Numbered from the stretch's first letter, positions 31,993-45,060 are shown. The stretch: DNA of 64,000 bases from Wolfiporia cocos (GCA_029448655.1 JACCLO010000012.1:2480001-2544000); one strand, 5' to 3'. The notes: generated by a model not told the origin, from the letters alone. Numbers and translations are program-made.

Positions 31993-34415
31993 TCAGGCGT
32001 CAGGAATCGCAAGGCGCAAATCGGACGTCATTGCCGCGTAACTCTCGTCCGTGTAGGGCAGGTAGCGTGCACCCAAGAACGGCTCCGCGCTATATGCACA
32101 GCAACCCGAGTTTGCGACAAAAGAGGTTGGTGGACGGGGTACCAGAGGGGGAGCCGCGTAAACGAGACCAGGTGTGGGCGATTGGACGATTGGACGATGT
32201 GGCGCGGCGAGAGCGCGGGCGTTGGCAAATTTAAAGTGCCGCATTGTCGTACCAGCGTCACGCGATGAATCGGCGGTTGAAGAATGCAATAAGCGGTGGT
32301 CAGGGCCAATCATGGGCGCAGATTAGCAGGCATGACGTACGCAAGCGGAACATTCGTGAAGCTACGCAGGTTCGTGAACGTGTCGAAGCTGTACTTCCCG
32401 TACCACTGGCCGTCTAGTAATACATACCCAAGTCAGCTGAACGTACGTGCACAACGTCACTCGGATACGCACGTCCGGAGTCACCCTCCCCACCGAACGG
32501 CATCTCGTACACTGCGCGCGGACGCCGTTAGTTATTTGTCCAGAGAGGTGGTGGAATAGTTTGCGCACCTGCAAGCTGACTCGTGGTGTCGTTGAGCACG
32601 AGCGTGCCGCTGTACGTCGTACCCAGCACTGAATATGTGGCACAACGTCAAATCCGATACGTAATTTCAATTTCAACTGATTCGGAGAAACGCACGTCGC
32701 TGCTTGAGCTCCTCACTGCTCGTGAATGCGTAAATCACAAGGGGCGATGGTCTGGAGAGGCACAGCGACGCTGAGTACAGTGGTGACGGAGAAGGATATA
32801 TGCACTCACTGTGAGCGGATGTGCTCCAGCGCCTCGTCGACGCTCTCAACCGGGATGATGGGGAGGATCGGCCCGAAGAGCTCCCTGTCAAATTTTCGTC
32901 TTCTTGTCTCCATGCAGTGCTATCAGGCGCACTCACTCTTCCATCAGCGCGTCGTCGAGCTTGACGTCCCTCACGATCGTCGGCGCGATCCTTGTTTCGC
33001 CGTCGAATTCACCGCCGATAACGACGGTACCCTTCGAGCGCTCGAGGAGCCGCCGCAGGCGCGCATGATGCGCGGGATTCACAATCTTACCCCACTTCGC
33101 GTCGGGGTGTAGCGGGCCCTTCGGCCAGAACGCGCGGTAGGCGGTGAGGAGCGCGGCGGTGAAGGCGTCCTGGAGCGCGCGGGGAACGTACACGTGGTCA
33201 GGGGATACGCAGAGCTGCCTCGAGGCAAGTCGAGATAGTTATTGTTAACAACACAGCGAGCGAGAAGACGCGAAGGCACGCACCTGCCCCGAGTTCTGCG
33301 CCTTCCCGAACAGCACGCGCTTGGCCGCGAGCTCGATGTCCGCGTCCTCCGCGATCACGACGGGAGACTTTCCGCCCAGCTCGAGCGTGACGGGCGTCGC
33401 GTACTCCGCCGCCGTCCGTGCGACGATCCGCCCCGTCTTCCCCGAGCCCGTGAACAGCACATGGTCCCATCGGCGCGCGAGCAGGTGCCTCGTCTCGGGC
33501 ACGGCGCCGTTCACCCATGCGTACGCAGCGGAGTCGAGGTAGCGCGGGAGCAGTGACGCGAGGAGCGTCGCCAGCGCGGGCACAAGCTCCGAGCCCTTGA
33601 TCGCGCAGGTGCAGCCTGCGGCGATGGCGCCGACCAGAGGGCCGAGGGTGAGGATAGAGGGGTAATTCCATGGTCTGGAAGGGCAGGATGCGCATATAGT
33701 GGGCATATACGCACGCGTGCATATGGCAGGTGCGATTGGGAGCATAAAGCAGGCAGCCGGGAGCATGTAGCAGGCGGACAGGCGCATATAGCGGGCAAGC
33801 GGGCGTATGCAGGAGGCGGACGAACGCATAAAGTCAAAAGTCGGCGCATATAGCCATAGAATTAGCACATGTATTGAGGAATTGAGATTATTGTCAGCGA
33901 GAATTGCACGAAAGGAAAGCGGATGGCGCACCCAATAATGAGGGCGACTCCCTTAGGGACCCTGTAGATGGTTGCGTCCCATGAGGCGCGCCACTGCTCA
34001 ACCTCAGGCTTTTCTGGTTTTGTCCAGCCTTCGAGGTGCTCTGCAGCATAGAGGCATGCCGACAGCACATTCCCGACCTCCATCGCACCGACCTCTTGGC
34101 GGGGCTTGCCGAGGTCCTGGAAGAAAGCGTCCTCCAACGCTCCGATGTTCTCCTTCAGCATCCGCGCGAGCTGGAGGAGCTGCGCGCGCCGATACGCCAG
34201 CGGGCGCGTTGTGCCTGCGCGGAACGTCGAAGTGAGGCGGGCGTAGATCTGCCATGTGCACGTGGGCCAGAGCGGTCGGTGATCTGGATCAATGGCACGG
34301 AGATGCGGCGCGCACGCACCTCGTCAATCTCCTCGAGCGTGTTGTACCGCACCGCGGGCGTGGATGCAGAACCGTTGGGCGCGGTGGTCTGGGACGACGT
34401 CGAGGAGCTCATCAT
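31993..34415 (-). CDS. aldehyde dehydrogenase, class-3-like
   Basis: Ten minus-strand exons (34415-34320, 34248-33932, 33674-33284, 33214-32937, 32884-32810, 32751-32696, 32628-32569, 32511-32473, 32413-32341, 32089-31993) fit in phase and give 493 aa. Landmarks are FFQDLGKPRQEVGAMEVGN, IIGPWNYPSILTLGPLVGA (NAD-binding region), FTGSGKTGRIVA, the general base in LELGGKSP (Glu ~236), the nucleophile in GQLCVSPDHVYVP (Cys ~270), ELFGPILPI, GTLVLNDTTSQLA, EMPFGGEGDSGHGQWYGKYS and GARYLPYTDESY. The Glu-Cys spacing of 34 is that of the family. The enzyme oxidises aldehydes to acids with NAD(P)+; class-3-type fungal members handle fatty or aromatic aldehydes. No membrane tail is seen. Intron 2 (257 bp) is swollen by a minisatellite, and the last intron (about 251 bp) is also long and its acceptor less certain. 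ATG at 34415 or 34412. Confidence 0.92.
33690..33870. repeat. degenerate ~20-bp minisatellite in an intron of the aldehyde dehydrogenase gene
   Basis: On the minus strand, units around CTATATGCGCCTGTCCGCC recur with variation across most of the second intron. The flanking exons splice cleanly, so the array has expanded without breaking the gene. Confidence 0.65.
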
Positions 34416-34476
34416 TGCAGATTCAAAGGCCACTGGGATGCGAGGGGACTTCAAAGGCAGGGAAGCCGGGTGGGCT

Positions 34477-34486
34477 GAATAAATAG
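34477..34486 (-). promoter_or_regulatory. TATA-like element of the aldehyde dehydrogenase gene
   Basis: The minus strand reads CTATTTATTC about 65 bp upstream of the ATG. Confidence 0.4.
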
Positions 34487-35515
34487 CGGAGCGGATTGCT
34501 GCAACAAGGGATGAATAATGCTCGCGGCGATCGAGCGCCTGCATTGAGCTCGGAATTAAACCTGGGATATGAGTTTCGTCAAACGGCGATGTGTCATCTC
34601 CTCCTCGCTGCGCTCCGCCACGTGGCGTCGACGCCCAACATATCCCGCCTAGTGCTTCTTGCGGTTCTGCGTGGCCTCTTCCATCCCTTTTCTTCGCGGT
34701 TTCTGCAGTTTCCGTACTCGGCCGACGGAATGTAGGAAGGCTACCGGGGCACGCGCTCGCGAGCTCCAGCGATGGGAGCGATACCACAACGTGAGACCGC
34801 GGAGTATCCCTCGCGCTCTAGCGGGCCCCGTTAGCTGCAGTCCACCGCAGAGCGTAGCAACAACGATACGGATCCGAATGCTCGTGCTTGCCCGGGAATC
34901 CCGTCAGGAATTGTGTCGCGCAGCGTCCATCATGCGTCAGACGTCGTCGGCGCCCCCTCCGCATACAGCCGACGCATATGATCCACTCGCGTCCAGTGAG
35001 AACTTGTCAATTGCAAACGGTCAGCAGACCTGCAGATTTGTGTTAGCGTGTCGCGCGCGCCGCTGTATGTCAGCTGTGCGTTAGAGATGGAATTTGAACG
35101 GTCGGTTGTGGATGAAACCCTATGGCGCATGCCTTGGTGCGATTGGTCAGCCAAGCGAGCGCCACTAATCGCTGCTCCCAATGCGACTCACGCCTTACAC
35201 TCGTCTAGTTCCGCTTATGAGCATCGTTATTTTCCCCCATGCCGGTTGCCGGCAGGAGATATCATCTGCGGTGGCGGATCACTTTCACTGCCGATGCACA
35301 TCAGACAACCTCGCGTTCGCATAGTAAATGTGGCGAGTCGCTTGCCTCTGGTGGGCGTCACATCGGCAAAACGCGAGGTCTCATATATAGTCCATTAACT
35401 ACTGTAAATACCAGTTCAGTAGATATACATATATGAGCAGATATTACGCACGGGGTATTCTGCGGACCATGCAAGAATAACACGGACAGTGAATGATTTA
35501 CAAGGACCGAGGTAT
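34487..35515. other. intergenic, no gene recognised
   Basis: Upstream region of the aldehyde dehydrogenase gene and beyond. Open frames are short and without motifs. Confidence 0.5.
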
Positions 35516-35620
35516 CCATTGCAGGATCAAAGAGGACGGAAATAGTATTGGCAGGATCAACGAGGACAGAAATGTTTATGGCAGAATTTAATTAGGACAG
35601 AAATATCAATGGCAGGGATA
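35516..35620. repeat. short ~31-bp minisatellite
   Basis: Three to four degenerate units share GGCAGGATCAA and GAGGACAGAAAT. Confidence 0.6.
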
Positions 35621-36897
35621 GGATTCAAGACACACTTCCACTTATGTAACTATGTGTATAATCATAGCCCTAGCTGAGCTCCACAGAGAGCACACAAAAC
35701 AAAACGATGTGAATCTATTCTCACTACATTAGTGGTGGGTCATATACTACAGGTCAGTTACAGCTACAGCCACTATCAGAACCACATGCATTGAAAAAAG
35801 GAGGTGTCGATACTTGCAAGAAATACCTCACTCCGACAGTATATGGACCACACTGACAGTCTACATACAAGGCTGCAAGCTCACATTATATGCTAGTCTG
35901 CAACTCTTGTCAGCACATGGTAAATGTGGAAATAGCATGCACATGGCACCGTTGGTCTTAAGCATGACCGATGTGGCAGAATAGCTTCCACGAGGCGACG
36001 TCTGGGTACAGTGTAGTCATGGTTCATGACACAGGCAGTTCTCGTCCAATTTAGTAAATCCCTTACTTGATTGGGCAACACGTTTCATCATACCTTCTAA
36101 TCTGTCATACTTTCAGTCGGCTCTTGAATCTTGTCAATAAAGCTGGCTCTTGTCACTGTCAACGTGCTCAACCTTCTCTCTTCCTCAATCTATGTGTCCT
36201 CTTGACATCCCAAGCACAGTCTATCACCCATGCCTTTCTAACCCACCTGCCACTCTCCCTCCTCTGTCTCTACTTCCTTGACTGGCACCGTCCATGTAAT
36301 TCCTGACTGATTCCGGCCACGCCCTGGTCGCTACTGGCTTAAATGTTGCTCTGGTCCTGCTCCCCTTGTTGAGGGTGCAACCCAATGAGGTGAGCCCCCT
36401 GCCTACTGCATTTGCCACCTGCTTGTCCGTCAGGCATAAACGCTAAATAATGCCCTCCACCACGTACTTGTATGCAGTCCTTATTCATATGCTGATTCCC
36501 TCCCTCTATGCATGCATGTATGTGCCTGTTTTTATGAGGTGCATTTCCTACCCACTCCTCCCACCGGGCATTAAGCATGGCTTGCTGGGCCTGCACCGAT
36601 GCATGTTGCATTAATGCCAACTGGCACCTTCACCGTGCACGCCTTCCTCTCCCTGGCACACCTATCTCACCTCACTCTCTCAGCCATGGCAGGTGGCACA
36701 AAGGTGAAACTGCCAACCTTCACATCACCGTCTATGCACCTTCCATGCCTGCATCCATTGTGGAAGTGGTGCTTGTCTGGTGGATGGACCTCCTCCACCT
36801 GTTGTTCATGGTGGATGTCATGACTGCACTCATGTGTGCCCCACCTTTGATCCTTTCTTTCCTTCCTGCTCATAGCAACTCACGGCTGACATCTACT
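35621..36897. other. non-coding, no gene recognised
   Basis: AT-richer than the left part. It contains CCT/TCC-rich stretches on the plus strand (36130-36300) but no coherent gene. Confidence 0.45.
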
Positions 36898-37515
36898 CTT
36901 TATAATGGGAGCTCATGCCAGAGGTGCTCACATGCAGCTAGCATGTCACTCGCATTTTACACACATGGTGAGCACGTTTGCCACATGGCATCCATGGGCA
37001 TCATTCCTGCTCCCATTAGATAGGGCACTTGCCACCTGGGGAGTTGGGCAGTGGATTCCCATGCCCAGCACCTGCAAGGCGCATGTGCCAGTTGCAAAGA
37101 TATTACAAGCAAAGCAACGATGAGGCCGAGCATTAGTGAGGTGGAGGAGTGGCTGAGCGGGCAGAGATATGCAATAAGTCCTAAGATACAAAATTGTGGC
37201 GAAGCCACAGGTAATTAAGCTAATCGATAATATAATGGGAGCTTGCACCGGAGGTGCTCGTGTGCAGCTAGCATGGATGCCACGTTTGCTGCATGGCATC
37301 CATGGGCATTATTCCTGCTCCCATTAGATAGGGTGCCTGGCGCTGGTGAATTCCCACACCCAGCACCTGCAAGGCATGTGTGCCGGTCGCAAAGATATTG
37401 CAAGCAAAGCAATGACAAGGCTGAGTGTCAGCAAGGTGGAGAAGTGGCTGAGTGGGCAGAGATAAGTAATAACTCCTAAAATACATAATTGAATGTCGGT
37501 GGCAGATGGCATCCA
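36898..37515. repeat. tandem duplication of a ~290-bp unit
   Basis: Unit 1 (about 36898-37190) and unit 2 (about 37228-37515) are in direct order. They share TATAATGGGAGCT, CATGGCATCCATGGGCAT, TTCCTGCTCCCATTAGATAG, CCCAGCACCTGCAAGGC, GCAAAGATATT and GTGGCTGAG. Unit 2 lacks about 30 bp near its start and another stretch in the middle. Neither codes for a recognisable product. Confidence 0.75.
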
Positions 37516-40500
37516 CACTGCACCTGTGGCATACATTCATGCCGATACTATAGGTGCACCGCCATGTGTGCCATGGGGAGGAGTGGAGGTCACTGAATAC
37601 TTTTCTGTGGTTATTCTGTAGCTCCTTTGGTCAGTAGCTGTCTCTACTGATATGATTGTACATATACGTATTATGAATAAAATTGAATACTGTGTGACTA
37701 CAATATATTTAATAGCTGCCTTTTTGGAACCGGTGTCCTCAAGCAGTGTCCCCACTCTGCTATTGCCCAGGTGACCATTATTGTATGGTCCTCACAATAG
37801 CAAGGGCCTCAGGTAAGGTCCTTGCAATAGCATGGGCCTGGGCGCCGCGTCCTTGCAAGAACGCATCCCTTGGGCACTTGGTATTGTGCGGACCTGCTAC
37901 CATAAGGGGGCTATACATGACTATACCGGTCGGCCTACATTTACAGGACCTGCTGGGTATATCTACGTAGATATGAGCAGATCTATGGTCTCGCATTTTG
38001 CTGATGCATGTGTCAGAGAATGTCGATGCAATGTTGTCAACACCATACACTATCTTGTCAAAGGTCAGGCATGTGGGGCGCAGCAAGTACAGTGGGCCCA
38101 AGTACTCTCGCGTACTGCGACGGGTAAGACTGGCGTAAGTGTCAGAATTGGAGCGATAAGTGTACATGCAATCTCCGTGGCGCTTGGTACAGAATAGATG
38201 CGCACCGCTCACACCAGTAGTACAAAGCTGCGCAGTACGAAGTTGCAAATTCTCTATATGGCTACTGGCAGGCTACGAAGTGCGTCTCGCGCCACCTCCA
38301 GCCCGGGTCCGTGGGTACAGGCTGTGCCCCGTCTTAACGTGTTTTTCCGATGACATACACCCCCCTTTCTGATTCAGCTTCTTCCGTAAATCTAATTGCT
38401 TGTACACAGACGATGTCCGAGGAATGTATACTGCTGCAGTGGTCCTGAGGCGCTGACGTTGCCGTCCACTTAGAAGAAATAGAACTGCAGTGCTTATGAT
38501 TATGACTCACAGACAGTCGGTCCGCTATAGTATCATCCTTGACAGCTGCGACAACGTCGACACGTCGAGGACTCGCGCTTCCGGGATGCATATGTATGAT
38601 ATCTGGTTTCAGCGGTATGCGGCGCAAGCTAAACCGTATCTCCCGCCGAAACACCGTAGATCGGTCTAGCCGTACCCTGGTTATTTCCCGGGTTCTGTAA
38701 CATCGTGATGTGATATCCCATGCTGGCGACCTAAAGCCGAAGAAATCAATCAGCTCATCAGACACAGCAGCCTCAGGTCGCCCTGGGTCGAGATCCGCGT
38801 CACAATCACAGTCCGCGATCACGCATTCTGTGTATGCGTTCTTTGACTCCTTCAAATTCCGCCGCGCTTGCTAGCATCGCCTCAGAGTCTGGTACACCAA
38901 TGTCGACGTTGCTTGGCTGCGCGTTGGAGAAACACCCGATTAAGATCCGATTTCTGATCCCTAGTGAAAGTACCTCGTATCAGGGCCTGTCAGAAGATAA
39001 CGGGTACCATCTGATACAGAACCGAACGGTTGACTCCGGGTATGCTTTTAAGCGCCCGGCATCCTAGCAGTAGCTACTGTACGATACCCATAGCTATCAG
39101 AGTAGAATTTGATATGTAACATTTATACCTCATTATACATAAAATTTTCCCAACATACTGGGAGCTACTGCAAAATACTCGGGTGCCTTGGCTGAGAAAT
39201 TCCGCCTACCCCAAACTATCAGAATATACTCATACCTAGTAGCCTTTGCTCTTCATTCAATCAGAACATATCAATACATTCCAAAGTCTAATTGCTAAGC
39301 TGCTGAAATCTATTGAAGGCTACTAGAACATACCCTGAACGTTTCGATGCAGGTTTTGCATTATACCAAATCCTCCTGCAGTGCCATGTGCACAGACCCA
39401 CAGACTCAACAAGAATACCAAGTTCCTTGCGAAACAGTGCATGCGGCACCGCTGGTATTAGTGAATAATCTACAGACATAGTGTGATTCACATATATACC
39501 TTCATGGCACGTAGCCAGGATGCACTGCGCATTGCATTTCCAGGCACCACAAATGTCATGTTCAAATCTGAACCTATCGACAGAGAATCCATACATGCAC
39601 CTTGTTCCTTGTGGAATTGTGCGCACAGCGTCACTGTCTCCAGAATGTGATTGGTGTCACCATAGCGGTTTGTGCTCATGCACAAACTGCCACGGAATAA
39701 GCTAGTATTTAGGTAGGAAAGGGAGATGCATGTACCTTAGCACTTGGTAACTGTGATCTTGAAAAGTGAGTGGAGATAATGGTGTTAATGTGTACTGAAA
39801 AAAAACTCAAGGATTGGGGGGTTTCGTAATCAAGCTGAGAGGATGGTTAGGGACTCAAGAGACGACAGAGGCCAGTTTGTGTGCACATATACTCACTAAA
39901 TCTACATCCAAAGCCTTAAATTTGCTGGTATAGGGCAGCTACTCCTGCAGCTTTGAGGGATGGTGGAAGTACGAAGAAGAGATGAGGGGAAAGAAGACGT
40001 TAATGCAATGAGACACTTGCCTATGACACAATAATGTGACTAGCTCATGTGGGCGCTTGGGCTTGTGAGCAGCACAGCATGGACTTGCAAGTTGCAGCTT
40101 TTCGACTGGACGTCTGCTCGAGAAATGCTCAGATGCACCTTCTATTATTCGAAGATATCTTGAATATATTAACTAGTAGGTATGGATATGTCAAAATGGT
40201 GGACCACCCGGACTCTTGGCATTTAGCTTTTGATAGCTTGTGGTATGACAGATTATCTCAATATATTTTCTGATATTATCTGGTATTTACAGGTAGACTA
40301 AGGATATGGTGGCTTTTCACTGGGGCTGATCCCCAGCACCTGCACTGAGCTTTGCTCAATGGTGGCATACATGTCATAGGGGTACTGGCATGGAGACGGA
40401 TGAAACTGCAATGCAATTGCATGCGCAACAGGGCGACACATATAATAAGGATGCTAAAGTGTTACCTTGGTATACCTGCCCTCAGGGGTCTGCAAATTTA

Positions 40501-41772
40501 GCAATGAGTTGTTGACTTGTATACATTCTGGTGCTATAACTTCTACAATGATTGATCAATACAGCACTACTACTCGGGCAGTATGAGTTAGGTTTGCCTC
40601 GGTAGCAACGTTGTGTGGAATGATTACTCGGTAAACTGTGTTACCCACAGTTCGTACAGTAATCCGGATTTCATGATTGGATCGCAGAAAAGCTTTGACC
40701 TTTTTCCAAGTCACATAAGGATATAAGGACCCTATTGTGGGATTAATACCACCTGCTGACTCTGCTCCTTGTCATGGTATCATTATGGTATTGCTATGGT
40801 ATTCATGTCCATGCTCCAAATTCGCAAAGTAGCAGTGTTTTGAGTTACATTGATGCTATGCAGGCAGTGTGCATACTCTTGTTGTAGTAAGCTTGGGCAT
40901 AAACCCATTGCATCAATACAATCAAATGTCGAGCTACGGCTGGTGTGGCACATGCAGTAAATGCTGCAATTGAATGCTCTGAACGGAATAAATCTGAAAT
41001 CACTTTACACCATAATTTCTGGGACTATAAAGCAAGTGCATCTAGTATATGGCTCAAGTATTTAGCATGTGCCACCTCAGTGACACTATTGACTTCAAGG
41101 GCTCCCGGCTAAGAGTGGGACATACACGAATATCCGATTCTGCACTGACAGGCTCTGTAACGGTTTGCTACAGCAAACCAGTGTACTGAGCCAATGTGAT
41201 TAAGGAACCTATTGATGAGACAACTTCTCCATGCATACCACATTTAATCCTAGAAATCACAGTCTCAATTTCTCCGTCCAATAGGAATGAACAATCAAAA
41301 TAATTTCATCTTAACGCAATTGCCTGCCAGTCTCGCCAATGAGAGCATATGTGCTGAAGGCTCATGGAAACATTCCTGACTTGAATGTGCCACACCAATG
41401 CAGCCTCGAACAGATGAGAACATGCCCAATCATAAGCCTGCATAATCACGTCTTTTTGTAATGTAAAGGGAAATATAGGACACATCAGGTACGTTGGAAC
41501 ATAGAGTTGCTGTGGGCAAGCTCACACGTGCCTGGACGTCACATGTGCATATCAGGAGTCGGATATGGTACATGGGGCAAAACAGTATATAATGGCTCAG
41601 ATTTATGTACTGTACAGTGTACTAGTAGTCCTTGGTGCAGCAGTTTGAGATTGACTATTTGTGAGTGCAGATCTGAGCATATTGCAGTCTACAGTGCATA
41701 GACGTTTCATTTACATTCAGTAGAATACACACACGAGATATGATGGAGATTGAATGGGGGGAAGTGGTACAG
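37516..41772. other. 4.3 kb without a recognised gene
   Basis: Both strands contain many stops. A clean 173-codon minus-strand frame (38334-38855, entered separately) is the longest. Other frames (37778-38248 and 39288-39685, minus) have no motif. The rest is AT-rich single-copy-looking DNA, probably decayed transposon sequence, with no terminal repeats that I could find. Confidence 0.4.
38334..38855 (-). CDS. open reading frame of unknown nature, 173 codons
   Basis: Not recognised. It starts MKESKNAYTECVIADCDCDA and contains EAAVSDELIDFFGFRSP and a Ser/His-rich part. It is the longest clean frame in a 7-kb repeat-rich stretch. It has no signal peptide, membrane segment or family motif. It could be one exon of a gene extending to the right (an overlapping frame gives ASAAEFEGVKERIHRMR), or a remnant. 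Confidence 0.2.
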   Translation of the reverse strand: MKESKNAYTECVIADCDCDADLDPGRPEAAVSDELIDFFGFRSPAWDITSRCYRTREITRVRLDRSTVFRREIRFSLRRIPLKPDIIHMHPGSASPRRVDVVAAVKDDTIADRLSVSHNHKHCSSISSKWTATSAPQDHCSSIHSSDIVCVQAIRFTEEAESERGVYVIGKTR

Positions 41773-41777
41773 ATTTG

Positions 41778-42484
41778 TGTTACGGGTCATATACCTGTTC
41801 ATATATTCTGTCAAGAATATAATCGGTTCTTCTGCACGTGGCTTTGAGAGTGAGTGCAAGGCAATATTATCGTGGATAAGCCTTTGGGCCCTAAGTCTAT
41901 GACTGCAGGGGACCGGTTAATATCCAATACATGTTAGAGGATATAATCTGTTCTGGAGCAAGTCTTGGAGAATATAAGACTTGCCTAAGTCTGAGAAGTC
42001 AGTGTGCACTTCGAGGACTTCATTGGTTCAAGAGCTCAGTGAATACTGAGTGTAGTTTCCTATGTTTGAGAATGAGTATAAGACTCTTGTTTATATAACA
42101 AGGTCGAGCTGAAGAGCCTCGACTTACTTACATGAGTTTATATACTATGCCAGGCTTTAGGAGTCCTATCCATCCCAGATGTCACCGCTACTATCTACAT
42201 CCTAGACTGAAACATTTGACAAGTATGTAGTCATATATCTGAAATGATAAATAGCAATGTTATGGTGGTTGGATGCTGTCTGTCAATCAGAGAATGATAA
42301 ATATGAAACGGTGGCAGAGTTGCATCTGCCTTTGGTAAATCAGACCCTATATGCTAGTACAACCGGGGTTATGCCTGGTAGAGTCACAAGTAGCCAGGGG
42401 TGTTGGTTGTGCAACAAGTCCCTGTATCGTATTTGCCCAATGGTGAGTTCTGCGAGTGTTCGAAAAATCAAGATAACCGTAACA
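41778..42484 (+). repeat. solo LTR, 707 bp
   Basis: The ends are TGTTACGGGTC and ATAACCGTAACA, with an 8-bp perfect terminal inversion (TGTTACGG/CCGTAACA). Perfect 5-bp target duplications ATTTG lie at 41773-41777 and 42485-42489. The closest relative in this window is the solo LTR at 48065-48747 in the opposite orientation; they share the GCCTTTGGGCCCTAAG-type region only in part but match well through the second half (CATCCCAGATGTCACCG, TATATGCTAGTACAAC). Confidence 0.92.
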
Positions 42485-42735
42485 ATTTGAGATACTTGAC
42501 CAGAGCATGCATTTGTGCTGTGACAACCCATGACAGTCCAATGATCAATATGTCACAATGAGCCAGATGAGCCACACAGTCAGCCATTCTGACGAGACTT
42601 GTCTTTCATGAGTATGGCTCATATATTCATATTTTGATCAACCCTAGCTACTGTGTTGCTAATAATGAGGTATCTACCGAACATATCTCTCAATGCGCTA
42701 TTTGTGTCATGTAACAGGCACTTCCGTTGTGATTG

Positions 42736-43207
42736 TGCAGATGTTCATCAGCAAAAAGCATGATAGTATATAAGCATAGATAAAGTGACATCAGACTGGT
42801 ATACATTATCAGACTGGTTTAGGCTAATATAATATGTTTTGTATTTTGACATCTGGGAAAATACCGGGGCATCTGGTAAACTGTTGCAAAGTTGCAGGTA
42901 GCATCTGGTGAATTGTTGCCCAGTTGTAAGGGCATCTGGTGAATTGCTGAAAAACCCGGTGAATGGTTTCAAGTCAGCCACCAGATGCCAGGCCTCATGG
43001 GCCAGAATGTATTGACTCAGACATTATACTGGGACCAATTGCCCAGACTGATGATTAATCTGAGGCACTTGAGGTATGTCCAGGGTAAATTATAATTGGC
43101 ACGCAGTTACAATACAGTGGTCAATACTACGAATGGCATACTACATTGAGCAAATATACTGGGCAGTCAGGAATCACAGAAATTGTGGTGCAGAGTATAG
43201 CATATTA
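42736..43207 (+). repeat. dispersed repeat, left copy of an inverted pair
   Basis: About 470 bp here (from CATCAGCAAAAAGCATGATAG to the TATTACAG at 43207) recur in inverse orientation at about 61609-62113, with strong identity through ATAAGCATAGATAAAGTGAC, GCCAGATGCC-type repeats and CAGTCAGGAATCACAGAAAT. Inside, a ~30-bp motif with GGCATCTGGTGAATTG occurs three times in tandem. I found no clear coding content. Confidence 0.75.
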
Positions 43208-44349
43208 CAGGCCTGGATGACTCGACGACAATGCAACTGGGCTGGAGGGAGCAACATTAGAGGCAATGGAAGCATGGTTAGCAGAGAGGGATGAGGGAGG
43301 GGCAGACTCATGGTGCACGGTGCAAGATGAAGTGCAGTGGCCCGGGAAGCATAGCACGGTGGTGCAGGGTGAAGCAAGTGCGACATACCAGCATGGGGCG
43401 CCAGTGCAGGGTGGAGTGTGAGGGATTGGCATTGAGGGAGTGCAGTGGAGGGCCACCGGAGTTGACAGGCACTCCAACAAGGGAGCACAATGTACGTGTG
43501 CATTTGGGGGATGTGCCCCATGGCCAAAAGGCCAAAGGTGCGGTGAGGCGGTAGGGCTTTGGGTGAGGTGGTAGGGCTTTGGGTTTGGTGTGTGCACTGA
43601 TACAGGAGTTGCCAAGTCAAATGGTGACAAGGTTTAAGTGTGCAGGTGCAGCATACTGGCACCAGGCAGTGCTGATGGTTCTAGTACAGAAGTGCTGATG
43701 AGCTGCGAGCTCATGTAAAGGTGGCAAACTGTCTGGAATCTGGAAGTCACACGAAGTCCCACAGATGTACAGGCTGACTGCGCCTGAATGAGATGTGCTA
43801 GGTGGTGGAGCAGGTGATGAGATGTACCAATGTACAGGGTGATGACAGGGATCAGCAAAATGCGAGATGACTTACCAGTGCTGGAGGTGGTTTATCTTTG
43901 CTGGAGGTACTTTCCAATCAAGGAAGGATCTGATCTCCGTAGATAAGCGCTGATAAGATCTACAGCAGAGTGGCATTCAATCGCCACTCTGAAGGTATCT
44001 CATCAGCATCAGTCAAACTCAACATGTGGCTGGTAAACTAATCACCAGACTGGTTTAGATTTGTTGTTTGGTATTCAGGCTGGCATATGAATTGCAAGGA
44101 GCTGCCACAGCTTACCTATGTAGATATACTGTAACCTGTGGCATATGCTACACAATGTGGCATGCACCTAGAGGCCTCAGAACTATCATGTAGAATTATG
44201 ATGTGTAAAATAAATGGTATACATAATGTTAAGAACGCTCGAACTACAAAAATCTGAGCACATCTAAGGAACCGTTTACATTGCTCAAAGTGGTGCAAAG
44301 CTGTTCTCGCCAACCAGGTCATCCAGATTGTCAACTCTGTCCTCCTCAG
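43208..44349. other. non-coding, no gene recognised
   Basis: A minus-strand frame at 43174-43662 is His/Pro/Ser-rich and lies over purine-rich simple sequence; an overlapping frame is equally open, so neither is supported. Confidence 0.4.
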
Positions 44350-44586
44350 TGTTACAGGTTGTATACCTGTTCGTATATTCTGTCACAAATATAATCGGTT
44401 CTTCTGCACGTAGCTTTCAAGAGCGAGTGCAAGGCAATATTATTGCGAATACGCCTTTGGGCCCTAAGTCTATGGCTTCAAGGGAACAGTTAATATCCAA
44501 TATGCATTAGAGGATATAATCTGTTCTGGAGCAAGTCTTGGAGAATACAAGACTTGCCTTAGTCCAAGAAGTCAGTGTGCACTTCG
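44350..44586 (+). repeat. truncated LTR, same family as 41778-42484
   Basis: It begins TGTTACAGGTTGTATACC and follows the 41778 copy through GGTTCTTCTGCACGT, GCCTTTGGGCCCTAAG and GAAGTCAGTGTGCACTTCG, then stops abruptly at 44586. No right end or target duplication remains. Confidence 0.75.
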
Positions 44587-45060
44587 CCCACCCTGGAAAT
44601 CAATGATATCACATCACCGGCAATCACCATGGACTCATGCAGCACCTCCTCATGTGCCCATCTCTGCTTGTCTTGGGAGATGTGGTGGAGCAGCTGTGCA
44701 CGATGCTCATGCTTTGTGATCTGACCAACGTGCTTGTTCTTGTTTGTGTGCACATACCATCACTTGCCACGGCAATGTTCAATTCTTGTTTGTGCGCACG
44801 TACCATCACTTGCCACAGTGATGTTCAAGTTCACCCTGTAGCACAATGAGATCAACTCAATATAAAACATACTAATGACTTACAACTTGAGTACTATATT
44901 TATCTGTTGTGCCAAACTGTCGGATGGCCTGTGGATAATTGGCAAGTGCATGGAGCTTGTAAGTTGACAGATTGAGTTTCTTAATCTTTGGCCCGTTCGA
45001 CAACTCATTTGCCATTCTGCTACTGGCATTTGTGTCTGTCACTTTCCCCTTCCCTTTACC
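44587..45060. other. non-coding, no gene recognised
   Basis: Contains a short duplicated phrase (GTGCACATACCATCACTTGCCAC-like, about 44750 and 44800) but no gene. Confidence 0.4.

Noticed and set aside
37778..38248. 156-codon minus-strand frame
   Set aside because: The plus strand is also open over most of it and there is no recognisable motif or splice context.
43174..43662. 162-codon His/Pro-rich minus-strand frame
   Set aside because: Two overlapping frames are equally open over simple purine-rich DNA, and neither has a motif.
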